From RPQJ01 sp963748985 (GTDB lineage: Bacteria; Pseudomonadota; Gammaproteobacteria; Steroidobacterales; Steroidobacteraceae), in the NCBI GenBank assembly GCA_963748985.1, contig CAVVKQ010000008.1, positions 1 through 64,000 on the forward strand: a stretch of 64,000 nucleotides of DNA. The letters run 5' to 3'. The stretch's first letter is position 1. Each line of letters opens with the position of its first letter. Below the pieces are notes generated by a model, which was not told the origin of the DNA, ran no database searches, and saw only the letters and a list, made by a program, of their open reading frames with translations. Below, piece after piece: positions 25,602 through 34,573 of this stretch. Position numbers and translations under genes: made by a program.

Positions 25602-27179
25602 TCAGTCGGCCGCTCGCACGCGGTGCAACGTGCCGCCGTAGTCGACGATGTACAGCTCACCCTCCGCGTCTTCGGCAAACGACGCGATGGCCAGGCCCGT
25701 CGCGGCTCCGTCGCCCGCCGTCATCGTCCGCGTGGGAACCTGGTTGCCGGCGATGTGCCAGAGCAGGCCGCTGCCGAAATCGCCGAACACATAGCGGCCT
25801 TGCAGGCCCGTGATGGCCGCGCCGCGATAGACGTAGCCGCCCGTGACTGCCTGGCCGGCCGCGCGGTCGTATTCCGCGACAGGCGGCAGGCTCGTGCCGG
25901 CGTTCGCGCCGCAGTCCGGGTTGTACGCCAAGGTGCCTTCCCTGCAGCGCCAGCCGTAGTTGCCGCCAACGACGACCCGATTCACTTCCTCGCGTGCGCT
26001 CTGGCCCACGTCGCCGACCCACAGGTCATCGTCGGTCCGGTCGAAGCTCCACCGCCAGGGATTGCGGAACCCGAACGCGAAGATCTCGGGACAGGGCTGC
26101 AAGCCTGAACCGGCATTGCAAGGTGTGTTGCCGGCATGCGGGTTGCCCTGCGGGATGCGGTACGGGACGGAGGGCGAGGTGGTGCCGTCGACGTCGATGC
26201 GCAGCAGCTTGCCGAGAACCGTGTGCAGGTTCTGCCCGTTGCCGAACGTGCCCCACGGATCGCCCGCGCCGCCACCGTCGCCGAACCCGGCGTACAGCAG
26301 TCCGTCGAGCGGACCGAACGCGAGATGGCCGCCGTTGTGATTGGTCGACGGCTGCGCGACCGTCAGCAGGACCGATTCGCTGGCCGGATCGAGCGACGCA
26401 CCGCCGTTGCGGGTTTCGAAGGAGGCGATCCGCGAGACGAGCGAACCGTTGACCTGCGCCGTGTACGAGAAAAAGACGCGGGGGATCGTGGGATAGGACG
26501 GATGGAACGCCATGCCGAGCAGCCCCGATTCACCACCGGACTGCACGCGCGCGGTCAGGTCGACGAACAGACGGGTGGTGCTCACCGCGGCAGTGTCCTC
26601 GAAGGCCAGGACCCGGCCTTGCTGTTCGACGACATACCACGTCGAACCGTCGCCCGGCGCCTGCAGCGCCAGCACGGGTGACTGGAACGCCGGCAGGTTC
26701 GTGAATACACGATCCGTCGCCAGCCCGGGCTGGTCCGTGGCGATCGGCGTCGTCACCGCGACGGGGGTCGATGCGGTCGACTCATTCGCCGGACTGGACC
26801 GGTCGAACGCCGTGACGCTGTAGCTGTATTGCGTCGACGGCAGCAGGCCCGTGTCGGTATGGGTGGTACCGCTGGTCACCGTCGCAATCGGAGCCGCGAC
26901 GCCGTCACGATAGACGCGGTAGCCAGCGACACCTTGGCCGGTGTCGATCGAGGCGCTCCAGGTGATCCGCACCTGCGTGGCGGATTCGGCAACAGCCGTG
27001 ACGGACTGCGGCACGCTGGGAGCCGTGGTGTCGACTGCAGTCGCGCCGCCATCGTTGCCGCCACCACAGCCACTGAGCACGAGCAGCGCGAGGACGGCGG
27101 CCGGCCATCCGGCCTGTACTGCGCGAAACAGGCCCGGCACGGTGGCCGGCGCCACGGGCGACTCGTATCGGATGTTCAT
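25602..27179 (-). CDS. PQQ-type soluble sugar dehydrogenase-like lipoprotein with Fn3 domain
   Basis: A 525-residue exported protein. Lipobox LSGC places the lipidated Cys at 38; a fibronectin type III domain (about 53-145) precedes a six-bladed propeller of the GSDH/sGDH family (about 165-525), seen in GLLGMAFHPSYPTIPRVFFSY, NHNGGHLAFGPLDGLLY and GGNYGWRCREG. The family oxidises aldoses with PQQ or haem electron acceptors in the periplasm or on the surface. Substrate is unknown and many members are uncharacterised. No PQQ synthesis genes are in the window. Confidence 0.87.
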   Translation of the reverse strand: MNIRYESPVAPATVPGLFRAVQAGWPAAVLALLVLSGCGGGNDGGATAVDTTAPSVPQSVTAVAESATQVRITWSASIDTGQGVAGYRVYRDGVAAPIATVTSGTTHTDTGLLPSTQYSYSVTAFDRSSPANESTASTPVAVTTPIATDQPGLATDRVFTNLPAFQSPVLALQAPGDGSTWYVVEQQGRVLAFEDTAAVSTTRLFVDLTARVQSGGESGLLGMAFHPSYPTIPRVFFSYTAQVNGSLVSRIASFETRNGGASLDPASESVLLTVAQPSTNHNGGHLAFGPLDGLLYAGFGDGGGAGDPWGTFGNGQNLHTVLGKLLRIDVDGTTSPSVPYRIPQGNPHAGNTPCNAGSGLQPCPEIFAFGFRNPWRWSFDRTDDDLWVGDVGQSAREEVNRVVVGGNYGWRCREGTLAYNPDCGANAGTSLPPVAEYDRAAGQAVTGGYVYRGAAITGLQGRYVFGDFGSGLLWHIAGNQVPTRTMTAGDGAATGLAIASFAEDAEGELYIVDYGGTLHRVRAAD

Positions 27180-27300
27180 GTGTCGACCTTAACGCATCTG
27201 CAGGATGCCGCCGTAGGCCAAGTGCCCGTGGCCTCGTCAGCCCCGTCAGTTCGCCGGCCGCACCTGACAAGCATTCTGCCGCCCGGGCGCCTGCGGGGAT

Positions 27301-28392
27301 TCAGTCGAGCCGCTTGTGGAACCTGAGCGTCGCAATTGCAAGGGCGATGACCAGGAATACACCCAGCTTCATGACCGGCACCTGCATCGCGGACAGCGGC
27401 GCACCTCGCAGCAGGATGCCGCGGATCATCTCCACGAAATGCGTGAGCGGCAGCACCTGCGCGATCATCTGCGCCAGCGGCGGCATGCCGTCGAACGGAA
27501 ACACGAAGCCCGACAGCAGGATCGACGGCAGCAGCGTCAGGAACGACATCTGGAACGCCTGGAACTGCGTGCGCGCAAACGTGGAGATCACGAGGCCGAG
27601 TGTCAGCGTCGCTGCAATGAACAGCGCTGCTGCCAGGTAGACATCGAGCAGGCTGCCATTGATCGGAACGTCGAAGATGCGGGCACCCACGGTGAGGATC
27701 AACGTGGTCTGGATCAGCCCGATCAGCACGTACGGAATGAGCTTGCCGGCCATCAGCTCCCAGGAACGGATCGGCGTCGCGATCAGCAGCTCGAGGTTGC
27801 CGCGCTCGCGTTCGCGCACGATCGCCGCGGCCGTGAAGATCACCATGGTCATGTTCAGGATCACGCCGATCAGCGCCGGCACGACCTGCACGGCCGTACG
27901 GCGCTCGGGGTTGGATTCCGTACGGACCTCGAAGACTGGCGTGCGCGACCTGTATTCCCCGGCCCGTGCCGGCAGTGGCACGGACGACAACCCGCGGGCG
28001 ACTGCGTCGACCATCGGTTCCGAGCCGTCCACCAGGATCTGGGCCACCGCGCGGTCGCTGCCCAGCGCGCGTCGCTCGAAGTCGTGCGGGATGACGATGC
28101 CGACGCTGATCTCGCCGCTTGCCATGCGCCGGCGCAGGTCAGGCAGGTTCGGGCTGGGCGGGCGCAGCACGATCACGCCGGTCGCCTGCAGGTCGGCCGC
28201 GAGAGCGCGCGAATGGCTGGACTTCGCTTCGTCGACGACGGCCGCGTTCAGGTCGCGGACGTCGAAATTGATCGCGTACCCGAACAGCAGGATCTGCATC
28301 AGCGGAATGCCGACGATCATGCCGAACGTAAGCCGGTCGCGGGCCAGCTGCCGGATTTCCTTGGACGTGATCGCGTAGAGCCGCAGCAGCAT
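27301..28392 (-). CDS. ABC-2 type transporter permease
   Basis: A 363-residue ABC-2 permease of the YbhS/YhhJ type: one N-terminal helix (about 22-42), a ~140-residue extracytoplasmic domain and five C-terminal helices. The signature around RERERGNLELLIATPIRSWEL and the closing LPLTHFVEMIRGILLRGA are typical. It is the last gene of a four-gene run tetR-adaptor-ATPase-permease. E. coli ybhGFSR has two permeases; only one is visible here, so it may function as a homodimer. Confidence 0.88.
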   Translation of the reverse strand: MLLRLYAITSKEIRQLARDRLTFGMIVGIPLMQILLFGYAINFDVRDLNAAVVDEAKSSHSRALAADLQATGVIVLRPPSPNLPDLRRRMASGEISVGIVIPHDFERRALGSDRAVAQILVDGSEPMVDAVARGLSSVPLPARAGEYRSRTPVFEVRTESNPERRTAVQVVPALIGVILNMTMVIFTAAAIVRERERGNLELLIATPIRSWELMAGKLIPYVLIGLIQTTLILTVGARIFDVPINGSLLDVYLAAALFIAATLTLGLVISTFARTQFQAFQMSFLTLLPSILLSGFVFPFDGMPPLAQMIAQVLPLTHFVEMIRGILLRGAPLSAMQVPVMKLGVFLVIALAIATLRFHKRLD

Positions 28393-28400
28393 GGTGCGGC

Positions 28401-29387
28401 TCAGCGGCCTTGCTGGTCGCCGGCCGCGCGACCGAACCCGGTGGCGGCGACGAACACGTCTTCGAGACTGGCGCGGACGAGCGTCGCGTGCGCTTCGACC
28501 GTTGCCGCACGCAGTCGCTGCAGGACACGCTCCGCGGGAGCCGGAGTGGCCGGATCGATCAGCACGTGCAGCCGCGTGCCGAGCTGGGCGACGCTGAGCA
28601 CGCTTGAATCCGCGAGCAGCGCCTGCCGTGCGGCGACGGTGTCAGCCGCCTCGACCTCCACCACGGACGCCGGAATGTCGGACATCAATTGCTGCGGCGC
28701 GCCCTGCGCGACGATGCGGCCGTTCGCGAGGATCGCGAGTTCGTGACAGCGCTCAGCCTCGTCCATGTAGTGCGTCGACACCAGGATGGTCACGCCTCGC
28801 GCGACCAGCTCGAACAGGCTCTCCCAGAAGTCACGGCGACTCTGCGGATCCACCGCGCTGGTGGGTTCGTCGAGCAGCAACAGCTCGGGCTCGTGCAGCG
28901 TCGCCGCCGCAAGCGCGAGGCGCTGCCGCTGGCCGCCGCTCAGCGTGCCGGCGCGCTGCTTGAATAAAATCGCCAGGTTGAACTCTTCCGCGACGGCGGC
29001 TACCCGCACGCGGCGACGCGCGGCCGCCAGGCCAAAGACCTGCCCCATGAACTCGAGGTTCTCGCTGACCGTGAGGTCGTCCCACAAGGAAAACTTCTGC
29101 GTCATGTAGCCGAGCCGTGTTCGCAGCTGCTCGGCATCCCGCGGCATTTCGTGGTCGAGCACGTTGACCGTGCCGGCGCTCGGTTGCAGCAGGCCGCACA
29201 GCATGCGGATCGTGGTCGACTTGCCCGACCCGTTGGGGCCGAGGAAGCCGTAGATGCGCGCCCGCGGAATGTCGAGGTCGATTCCATCCACCGCGGTGAC
29301 ATGCCCGAAGCGCCGCGTCAGGCCGCGCGCGCGGATCGCGTGCTCCATTTCGCCGGGAGGTTCGATCGCCCGGGGCACGGCGTTCAT
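28401..29387 (-). CDS. ABC transporter ATP-binding protein (drug exporter, YbhF/YhiH-like)
   Basis: A 328-residue ATPase of the drug-export (DrrA-like) class. Walker A GPNGSGKST, signature LSGGQRQRLALA, Walker B LLLLDEPTSAVD and the H-loop STHYMDEAERC are all intact, followed by the C-terminal DUF4162-like region (about 225-320). Its start overlaps the adaptor stop by four bases and its stop lies 8 bp before the permease start, so these are co-translated parts of one exporter. Confidence 0.9.
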   Translation of the reverse strand: MNAVPRAIEPPGEMEHAIRARGLTRRFGHVTAVDGIDLDIPRARIYGFLGPNGSGKSTTIRMLCGLLQPSAGTVNVLDHEMPRDAEQLRTRLGYMTQKFSLWDDLTVSENLEFMGQVFGLAAARRRVRVAAVAEEFNLAILFKQRAGTLSGGQRQRLALAAATLHEPELLLLDEPTSAVDPQSRRDFWESLFELVARGVTILVSTHYMDEAERCHELAILANGRIVAQGAPQQLMSDIPASVVEVEAADTVAARQALLADSSVLSVAQLGTRLHVLIDPATPAPAERVLQRLRAATVEAHATLVRASLEDVFVAATGFGRAAGDQQGR

Positions 29388-30346
29388 GGGCGCACGGCCG
29401 GGACGAGCACCTGGATGGGCAGTCCGGCGGGCAGTGCCTGTGCGGCGGGATCGTCGAGCGTGATCTCGGCGAGGTAAGCGAGTCGCGAGCGATCCTTCTG
29501 CGTGAGAGCGTAATACGGCGTGAACGCCGCCTCCGCCGAGACGTAGCGTACCGTGCCCTGGATGCGTTCCGCGTGTCCATCGACCGTCGCTTCGACGCGC
29601 GCCCCGGCCGTGAACTTCGTGCGCAGCGGTTCGGGCACGTAGATGCGGGCGTAGGGAACGCCGTCCGCGAGCAGGATCGCGACGGGTCGGCCGGCGGTGG
29701 GGCGCTCACCGAGTTTGTACGGCAAGGCCTCGACCAGGGCGGCGCGCGGCGCAGTCACGGTATGGCGCGAGGCAACCGTTTCGACTTCCGCCAACGCGGC
29801 GGTCGCGCGCTGGACGGCGGCGCGGGCTTCGGCCACCTGCTCGGTCCGCGTCCCCTGTTTGAGCAATTCGTAGCGTGCGCGGGCCGCATCCCGTGCTGCT
29901 CGCGCGGAATCACGCGCAGCGCGCGCCTGGTCCATGTTCGACTGACTCAGCAACTTGCGCTGCACCAGCGTCTGCACGCGGGCGAATTCACTCTGCGCTG
30001 CCTGGAATTCACTCTCGGCGCCGCCGAGCGCCGCGCGGGCTTCGTCTATTTCGCGCTGACGGGGGCCCTGCTCGAGGTCTGCGAGACGCCGCTGGGCCTC
30101 GAGCAAGCCGGCACGCGACTGGTCGATGCGGGGTTGCGCGGTGCCAGCCTCCTGCCGCACGAGCACGGCTCCGGTTTGCACGTGGTCGCCTTCGCGGACG
30201 GGAATTTCGACGATGCGCTCGTTGGATTCCGCAATGATTTCAAGCCGATCGCGTTCGACGGTGCCGTGAACTTCGACCGGTTGCTCCTTGGCGCATCCGG
30301 CTGCGAGCAGCATCGTGGACAGGACAAGCCAGGCGAATCTGATCAT
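29384..30346 (-). CDS. HlyD-family membrane-fusion lipoprotein (YbhG/YhiI-like)
   Basis: A 320-residue periplasmic adaptor. The signal ends in LLAAGC (Cys18), then a biotinyl-lipoyl-like domain (about 25-70), a long alpha-helical hairpin rich in Ala, Arg and Gln (about 75-185) and a beta-barrel segment with RIYVPEPLRTKFTAG. It should link the ABC-2 exporter to an outer-membrane channel. ATG 30346 overlaps the regulator gene's end as ATGA, a sign of translational coupling. Confidence 0.88.
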   Translation of the reverse strand: MIRFAWLVLSTMLLAAGCAKEQPVEVHGTVERDRLEIIAESNERIVEIPVREGDHVQTGAVLVRQEAGTAQPRIDQSRAGLLEAQRRLADLEQGPRQREIDEARAALGGAESEFQAAQSEFARVQTLVQRKLLSQSNMDQARAARDSARAARDAARARYELLKQGTRTEQVAEARAAVQRATAALAEVETVASRHTVTAPRAALVEALPYKLGERPTAGRPVAILLADGVPYARIYVPEPLRTKFTAGARVEATVDGHAERIQGTVRYVSAEAAFTPYYALTQKDRSRLAYLAEITLDDPAAQALPAGLPIQVLVPAVRP

Positions 30347-31020
30347 TTCCCGTCTCCGTGTGCCGCGACACCCTCGCGGAACAACTGCGCCGTGTGGCTG
30401 ATGAACCGGTCGAGTTCGGCGCCTTCGGGCCGGAATCCGAGCACCGGTCCCGTGATGGGCAGCGAAACGAACGGGAACACGCACAGGCTGAGCAGCGAGA
30501 CCGCGGCAAACCGCGGATCGACGTCGACCCGTAGTTTCCCCTGTTCACGCTCGCGTCGCAGCACCGCAACGAGCGCCGGGGCCGTTCTTCCCGCGAAGCG
30601 CTCGATGAATTCGCCCCGCATCCGCCCGTTCTGCGCCAGCACTTCCTGGATGAGCAGCGCGGGGAACCACGGATTGGCCGCGACCATCCGCATGTAGGCG
30701 CCCATGACGGCCTCGAGGCCCGGCGCCTCCTCTTCCGAGGCTTGACCCAGTCGTTGTACGCTCTCGATCAACGGCTGCACCGCGCTTTCGATCATCGCCC
30801 GGTACAGGCCGAGCTTGTCGCCGAAATAGTAGTGAATCATCGCGGGCGTCGTGCCCGCCGCTGCCGCGATCCGGCGCGTGCTGACGTTGCCGAAGCCATG
30901 TTGCAGGAACAGGTCCCGGCTGCGCTGGAGCAATGCCTCGCGAACGGCAGCGTCCCCACCCGTCGGTCGACCCGGGCCGCGTGGAGATACCTTGGCAGGT
31001 CCGGACACCGGCAAACTCAT
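30343..31020 (-). CDS. TetR-family regulator of the exporter operon (CecR-like)
   Basis: A 225-residue repressor. The helix-turn-helix (about 30-62, VSTRRIAAAAGTTPAMIHYY with FGDKLGLYRAM) is followed by an all-helical ligand domain with a C-terminal TetR_C-like part. It is first in the tetR-hlyD-ABC-ABC2 operon, an arrangement like cecR-ybhGFSR in E. coli, where CecR controls drug sensitivity. A perfect inverted repeat 10 bp upstream of the ATG is the probable operator, giving autoregulation. A TTG at 31038 is an alternative start but would lie inside that operator. Confidence 0.9.
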   Translation of the reverse strand: MSLPVSGPAKVSPRGPGRPTGGDAAVREALLQRSRDLFLQHGFGNVSTRRIAAAAGTTPAMIHYYFGDKLGLYRAMIESAVQPLIESVQRLGQASEEEAPGLEAVMGAYMRMVAANPWFPALLIQEVLAQNGRMRGEFIERFAGRTAPALVAVLRREREQGKLRVDVDPRFAAVSLLSLCVFPFVSLPITGPVLGFRPEGAELDRFISHTAQLFREGVAAHGDGK

Positions 31021-31030
31021 GGTGATAATA

Positions 31031-31050
31031 TTAATCAATCATTTGATTAA
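31031..31050. promoter_or_regulatory. Probable TetR operator
   Basis: TTAATCAA-TCAT-TTGATTAA: a perfect 8-bp inverted repeat with a 4-nt spacer, in an AT-rich island 11-30 bp upstream of the regulator's start. Position and symmetry suit a TetR-family autoregulatory site. The binding itself is inferred. Confidence 0.7.
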
Positions 31051-31095
31051 TTCAATAGGCAAAAAAATGGCCGCACCGCAGCCTCTTGCTCTACC

Positions 31096-31212
31096 CCCTC
31101 CTGACCTTCCTCCCCTTCCTCCCCTTCCTGACCTTCCTCCCCTTCCTCCCCTTCCTGGCCTTCCTGACCTTCCTCCCCTTCCGACTAACCCCTAACCCCT
31201 AACCCCTAGCCC
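31096..31212. repeat. 9-bp C/T minisatellite followed by TAACCCC heptamers
   Basis: About ten degenerate 9-mers of the type CTTCCTCCC/CTTCCTGAC run to 31185, then three to four heptamers TAACCCC/TAGCCCC to 31212, ending 10 bp from the stop of the GGDEF-EAL gene. The purine/pyrimidine strand bias is strong. In one frame the array reads as Pro-Pro-Leu-Pro repeats, but no gene supports translation. Confidence 0.85.
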
Positions 31213-31221
31213 CTTTGCTGG

Positions 31222-33315
31222 CTACGCCAGCAAATCCGCCACGCTCACCGACCCGATTTCCTCGAGCGCCTTGGGCGCTCCGATCACGAATCCCTGCGCG
31301 TAGTCGACGCCGATCTCGCGCAGGTTCTGCAGCGCCGACTCGCTTTCGACCGACTCGGCGACGACCACCTTGCCCATCACGTGCCCGATCTCCTTGATCG
31401 AGCGGACCATGGCGTAGTCGACGCGGTCCTGCGACATGTTGCCGATGAACATGCCGTCGATCTTGAGGTAATCGACACCCAGCGCCTTGAGGTAGGCGAA
31501 TGAAGACACGCCGCTGCCGAAATCGTCGAGGGCGAACGAACACCCGATGCGGCGCAGCGCCATGATCAGCGCATTGGCCTTGCCGAGATTGCCGATCGCG
31601 ATGTTCTCGGCGGTCTCGAAGCCGACGCACCGCGGATCCACGCCGCTCGCCGCGAGGCTCTGGCGGATGAACTCGCCCGTTTCGGGATCGACGACGCTGT
31701 CGCGGGAGAGGTTGATGAAGATGCGCGAGATGCTCTTGAAGACCTCGGCGTGCGTCCGCGCCCATTCAATCGCCGTCGCGATCACCCAGCGGTCATAGCG
31801 GACCGACAGGTTGTAGCGTTCCACGGCCGGCAGGAAGGCGCCGGGCGGTACGACGCGGCCGGACTCGTCGCGCATGCGCAGCAGCATCTCGTAATGGGGC
31901 AGGCGCGGCGCGGCGTCGGGAGGCTGACTCAGCGGTCGGATTTCCTGCGCTTCCAGAAACAGCCGATTCTCGACCAGCGCGCGTTTCGCGCGCGCCACCC
32001 AATCCATCTCACCGTGGCGCCGCTCGAGCAGCAGCGCGTCTTCCTTGTAGATGGCCACCCGGTGACGACCCGAGTCCTTGGCCGAGTAGCACGCGGAGTC
32101 GGCCGCGTTCATCACCTGCGTGAGGCGCTTGAAGTGCGAGTCGATCGCGACGAGGCCGATGCTGACGCCGAGCGTGAACTTGTTCGTGCCCCAGACGAAC
32201 TCGAATTCGTCGACGGTCCGCAGCAGGTTGTTGGCGACCTGCTGTGCGTCCTCGGGCTTGCAGTTGTGCAGCAGGACGCCGAATTCGTCGCCACCGAGGC
32301 GCGCCACGACGTCGTTCGTGCGTACCCGCTGCAGCAGCACTTCACCGAGCTGGCGCAGCAATTCGTCGCCTGCGACGTGGCCGCTGGTGTCGTTCACCGT
32401 CTTGAAGCGGTCAAGGTCGAGGTAGAGCATCGCGTGCTCCGCCCCCGTCGCCTGCGACATCTCGAGCGCGCGCTGCAGCCGCAGCTCGAACTCACGGCGG
32501 TTCGACAGGCCCGTCAGGGCGTCGTGACTCGCTTCGTACGACAACTGCTGCGAGAGTTCATGGGAGGCCGTGATGTCGGTGAGGGTGCCTTCGTAGAACA
32601 GCGTCCGGCCGTCCGCATCGCTCACGGCGCGGGAATTTTCCAGGACGACGATCTTCGAGCCATCCTTGCGCTTCAGCACGAGTTCGGCGTTGCGGACCTC
32701 GCCGGTCTCCTGCATCGCCCTGGTCCAGTTGCCGCGATGCTCCGGGTCCATGTAGATGTCGCGGGCGATGTCGAGCTCGAGCAGTTCGTCCTCGGAATCG
32801 TAGCCGAGCATGCGCACGAGCGCCGGATTCGCCGCCATGAACTTGCCGTCCGCGGTCGTCTGGAACACGCCGGCCGTCACGTTCTGGAACAGTTCGCGAT
32901 AGCGTTGCTCCGACGCCTTCAAGGCCAGCATCGTGTGCGTGCGCTCGGTCGCGTAGCGCAGCACACGCTCGACCAGCGTCGCACTGAGATGGTCGCGCTG
33001 CATGGAATCGAGCGCTCCGCGCGCGATGGCTTCGGCGCCGACCTCCTCCTCGCCCGCGCCGACGAGAACCACGATCGGCACGTGCGTCGCCTTCGGCTGG
33101 AGGCGGAGGAAGGTCGTGAGACCGTCGCTGTCGGGCAGCGTCAGTTCCAGCATGATCGCGTCGATGCGGCCGTGCTTGATCCGGCTGAGCGCTTCCGCGA
33201 GCGACGACACCACCTCGAGCCGGTACGGCTGACCGCGGATCGCGGCCAGTGCGTCGGCAAGGTACACCTTGTCGGCGGGCAGGGCACTGATGAGCAGGAC
33301 CGTGGCAGTGGACAT
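31222..33315 (-). CDS. Pseudo-receiver - PAS - GGDEF - EAL cyclic-di-GMP protein
   Basis: A 697-residue cytosolic signalling protein: receiver-like domain (1-120), PAS/PAC (about 140-260), GGDEF (about 270-430; active-site RLGGDEFGVLL intact) and EAL (about 445-690). In the EAL domain the name motif is EML, but later catalytic landmarks remain: FETAEN, DDFGSG, LKIDGMFI, VAESVE and YAQGFVIG. In the receiver the phospho-acceptor Asp is replaced by Glu57 (AIMLELTLPDSDG), so ordinary phosphorylation is unlikely. It may make and/or break c-di-GMP. ATG 33315 begins MSTATVLLIS; longer frame upstream is discarded. Confidence 0.9.
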   Translation of the reverse strand: MSTATVLLISALPADKVYLADALAAIRGQPYRLEVVSSLAEALSRIKHGRIDAIMLELTLPDSDGLTTFLRLQPKATHVPIVVLVGAGEEEVGAEAIARGALDSMQRDHLSATLVERVLRYATERTHTMLALKASEQRYRELFQNVTAGVFQTTADGKFMAANPALVRMLGYDSEDELLELDIARDIYMDPEHRGNWTRAMQETGEVRNAELVLKRKDGSKIVVLENSRAVSDADGRTLFYEGTLTDITASHELSQQLSYEASHDALTGLSNRREFELRLQRALEMSQATGAEHAMLYLDLDRFKTVNDTSGHVAGDELLRQLGEVLLQRVRTNDVVARLGGDEFGVLLHNCKPEDAQQVANNLLRTVDEFEFVWGTNKFTLGVSIGLVAIDSHFKRLTQVMNAADSACYSAKDSGRHRVAIYKEDALLLERRHGEMDWVARAKRALVENRLFLEAQEIRPLSQPPDAAPRLPHYEMLLRMRDESGRVVPPGAFLPAVERYNLSVRYDRWVIATAIEWARTHAEVFKSISRIFINLSRDSVVDPETGEFIRQSLAASGVDPRCVGFETAENIAIGNLGKANALIMALRRIGCSFALDDFGSGVSSFAYLKALGVDYLKIDGMFIGNMSQDRVDYAMVRSIKEIGHVMGKVVVAESVESESALQNLREIGVDYAQGFVIGAPKALEEIGSVSVADLLA

Positions 33316-33407
33316 GAGGCGCCGAGTATACGGCCGCCGCTGGCGCCAGAACTGTGATGTCCGGCCGCGTTGCAGCAGCGGCAGGTGCCCGGAATTGCGA
33401 ACCGGCG

Positions 33408-34358
33408 CTAGAAAGGAAGCTTCTCGCGGTAGTCCGCCGAGCGGATGACCAGCACGTCGCACGGCAGCCGGTCCAGCACGCGCTCGGCCGTGCTGCCGAT
33501 GAACACCTCGCGCAGCCGGCTGCGCGACACGGCCCCCATCACGACGAGATCGACGTGGTCGTCGGCAGCCACGCGCGGCAGCACTTCGGCGGCCGACCCC
33601 TGCAGCACGCGCACGGATTTCTCGCCCAGGCCATGCGCCCGCGTGATCTCCCGCGCCGCCGCCGCAACACGCGTGCGTTCGGATTCGAGCAGGTCGGCGA
33701 CGCTCAGTTCCTGGGCGAGCGGCACGCCGGCAAATCCGGTGGTTGCAGCGAGCAGCGCGGCAGGGAAGAAGGCATGGACCGCTTCGACGGTCCCGTCGAG
33801 CTGTCGTGCCAGGAATTGCGCGGCGTCCAGGATGTCGTGATCGAGCGCGGCCGGCTTGTCGCCGTGATGGCCCGGATCGATCGCCGCCAGAATGCGCGGA
33901 CGCGCGGGCCAGTCCGCTGTCCGGCTCAACAGCAGCGGTACCGGGCAGCGCCGGACCAGGTTCCAGTCGGTGTTGGTGAAGAGTGCGCGACGGAGGAAGG
34001 AATGGTAGTGCGTGTCCTTGACCATCAGGTCAGGCGCGAATTCGGCGACGCGGCGCAGGATGCCCTCGTGCAGCGGGTTGTCCCAGTGCACGTGGGTAGT
34101 GACATCGAGCCCACCGGCACGCAATTCGCCGGCCAGGGCTTCCAGATGCGCCGCCCGCCCGGCAATGAATTCCTCCCGCAGCCGGCGCAGCTCGTCGGTG
34201 TCGAAGAACGGCTGCCCCGTCAGCGCGGGATCGAAGTCGCAGGCGAACAATTCGAGCGCGGCGCCGCTCAACCGGGCCAGTAGCGCCGCCTTCGCAGCAC
34301 CTGCCTGCACCTCCACAGTGGGATCGATCACGGCCAGGATTCGATCGAGGCGTTGCAT
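33408..34358 (-). CDS. Tandem universal stress protein (UspE-like)
   Basis: A 316-residue protein with two Usp domains (about 1-150 and 155-310). The second has a nucleotide-binding-like end VVMGAVSRSRLREVFIGSTAERVLDRLPCDVLVIRS, while the first has the related VKDTHYHSFLRRALFTNTDW. Two-domain Usps of this length are UspE-like and respond to stress or low oxygen. It is divergent from the cbb3 oxidase operon with a 215-bp gap, so it might share that operon's control region. ATG 34358 (MQRLDRILAVID) chosen over an upstream frame to 34412. Confidence 0.88.
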   Translation of the reverse strand: MQRLDRILAVIDPTVEVQAGAAKAALLARLSGAALELFACDFDPALTGQPFFDTDELRRLREEFIAGRAAHLEALAGELRAGGLDVTTHVHWDNPLHEGILRRVAEFAPDLMVKDTHYHSFLRRALFTNTDWNLVRRCPVPLLLSRTADWPARPRILAAIDPGHHGDKPAALDHDILDAAQFLARQLDGTVEAVHAFFPAALLAATTGFAGVPLAQELSVADLLESERTRVAAAAREITRAHGLGEKSVRVLQGSAAEVLPRVAADDHVDLVVMGAVSRSRLREVFIGSTAERVLDRLPCDVLVIRSADYREKLPF

Positions 34359-34445
34359 GGGGTGCCTCCCGATGGCACGCGTTGCCGCGCATTTACTGTG
34401 CAACGACGCCACGCGACCCGCAATGCGGGGAAGTCACTTCGGAAA

Positions 34446-34453
34446 GTACGTAG
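34446..34453 (+). promoter_or_regulatory. Candidate FixJ-binding box upstream of ccoN
   Basis: GTACGTAG is an exact match to the octamer GTAMGTAG that I recall as the high-affinity FixJ site in Sinorhizobium meliloti. It lies 121 bp upstream of ccoN's start codon in the divergent usp/ccoN gap, and a fixLJ pair is encoded 9-12 kb downstream. An 8-mer can occur by chance, so this is a suggestion only. A TTTGAT half of an FNR-type box (34458-34463) follows, without a matching second half. Confidence 0.45.
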
Positions 34454-34573
34454 GCGGTTTGATTCCTGTCCCTACTGCCACTGCGCATGTGTGATCTTTA
34501 GCATGCGCGTGAAGTTCTGCGCCCCGGGCCGGAACGACCTCTATTTCAATCCTCTCCGAGGCGACCGAAGAAA

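Noticed and set aside
31096..31212. Possible CRISPR array or a Pro-rich (PPLP) protein
   Set aside because: Repeats are 9 and 7 bp with no spacers, and the Pro-rich frame has no start or homology; it is a simple-sequence array.
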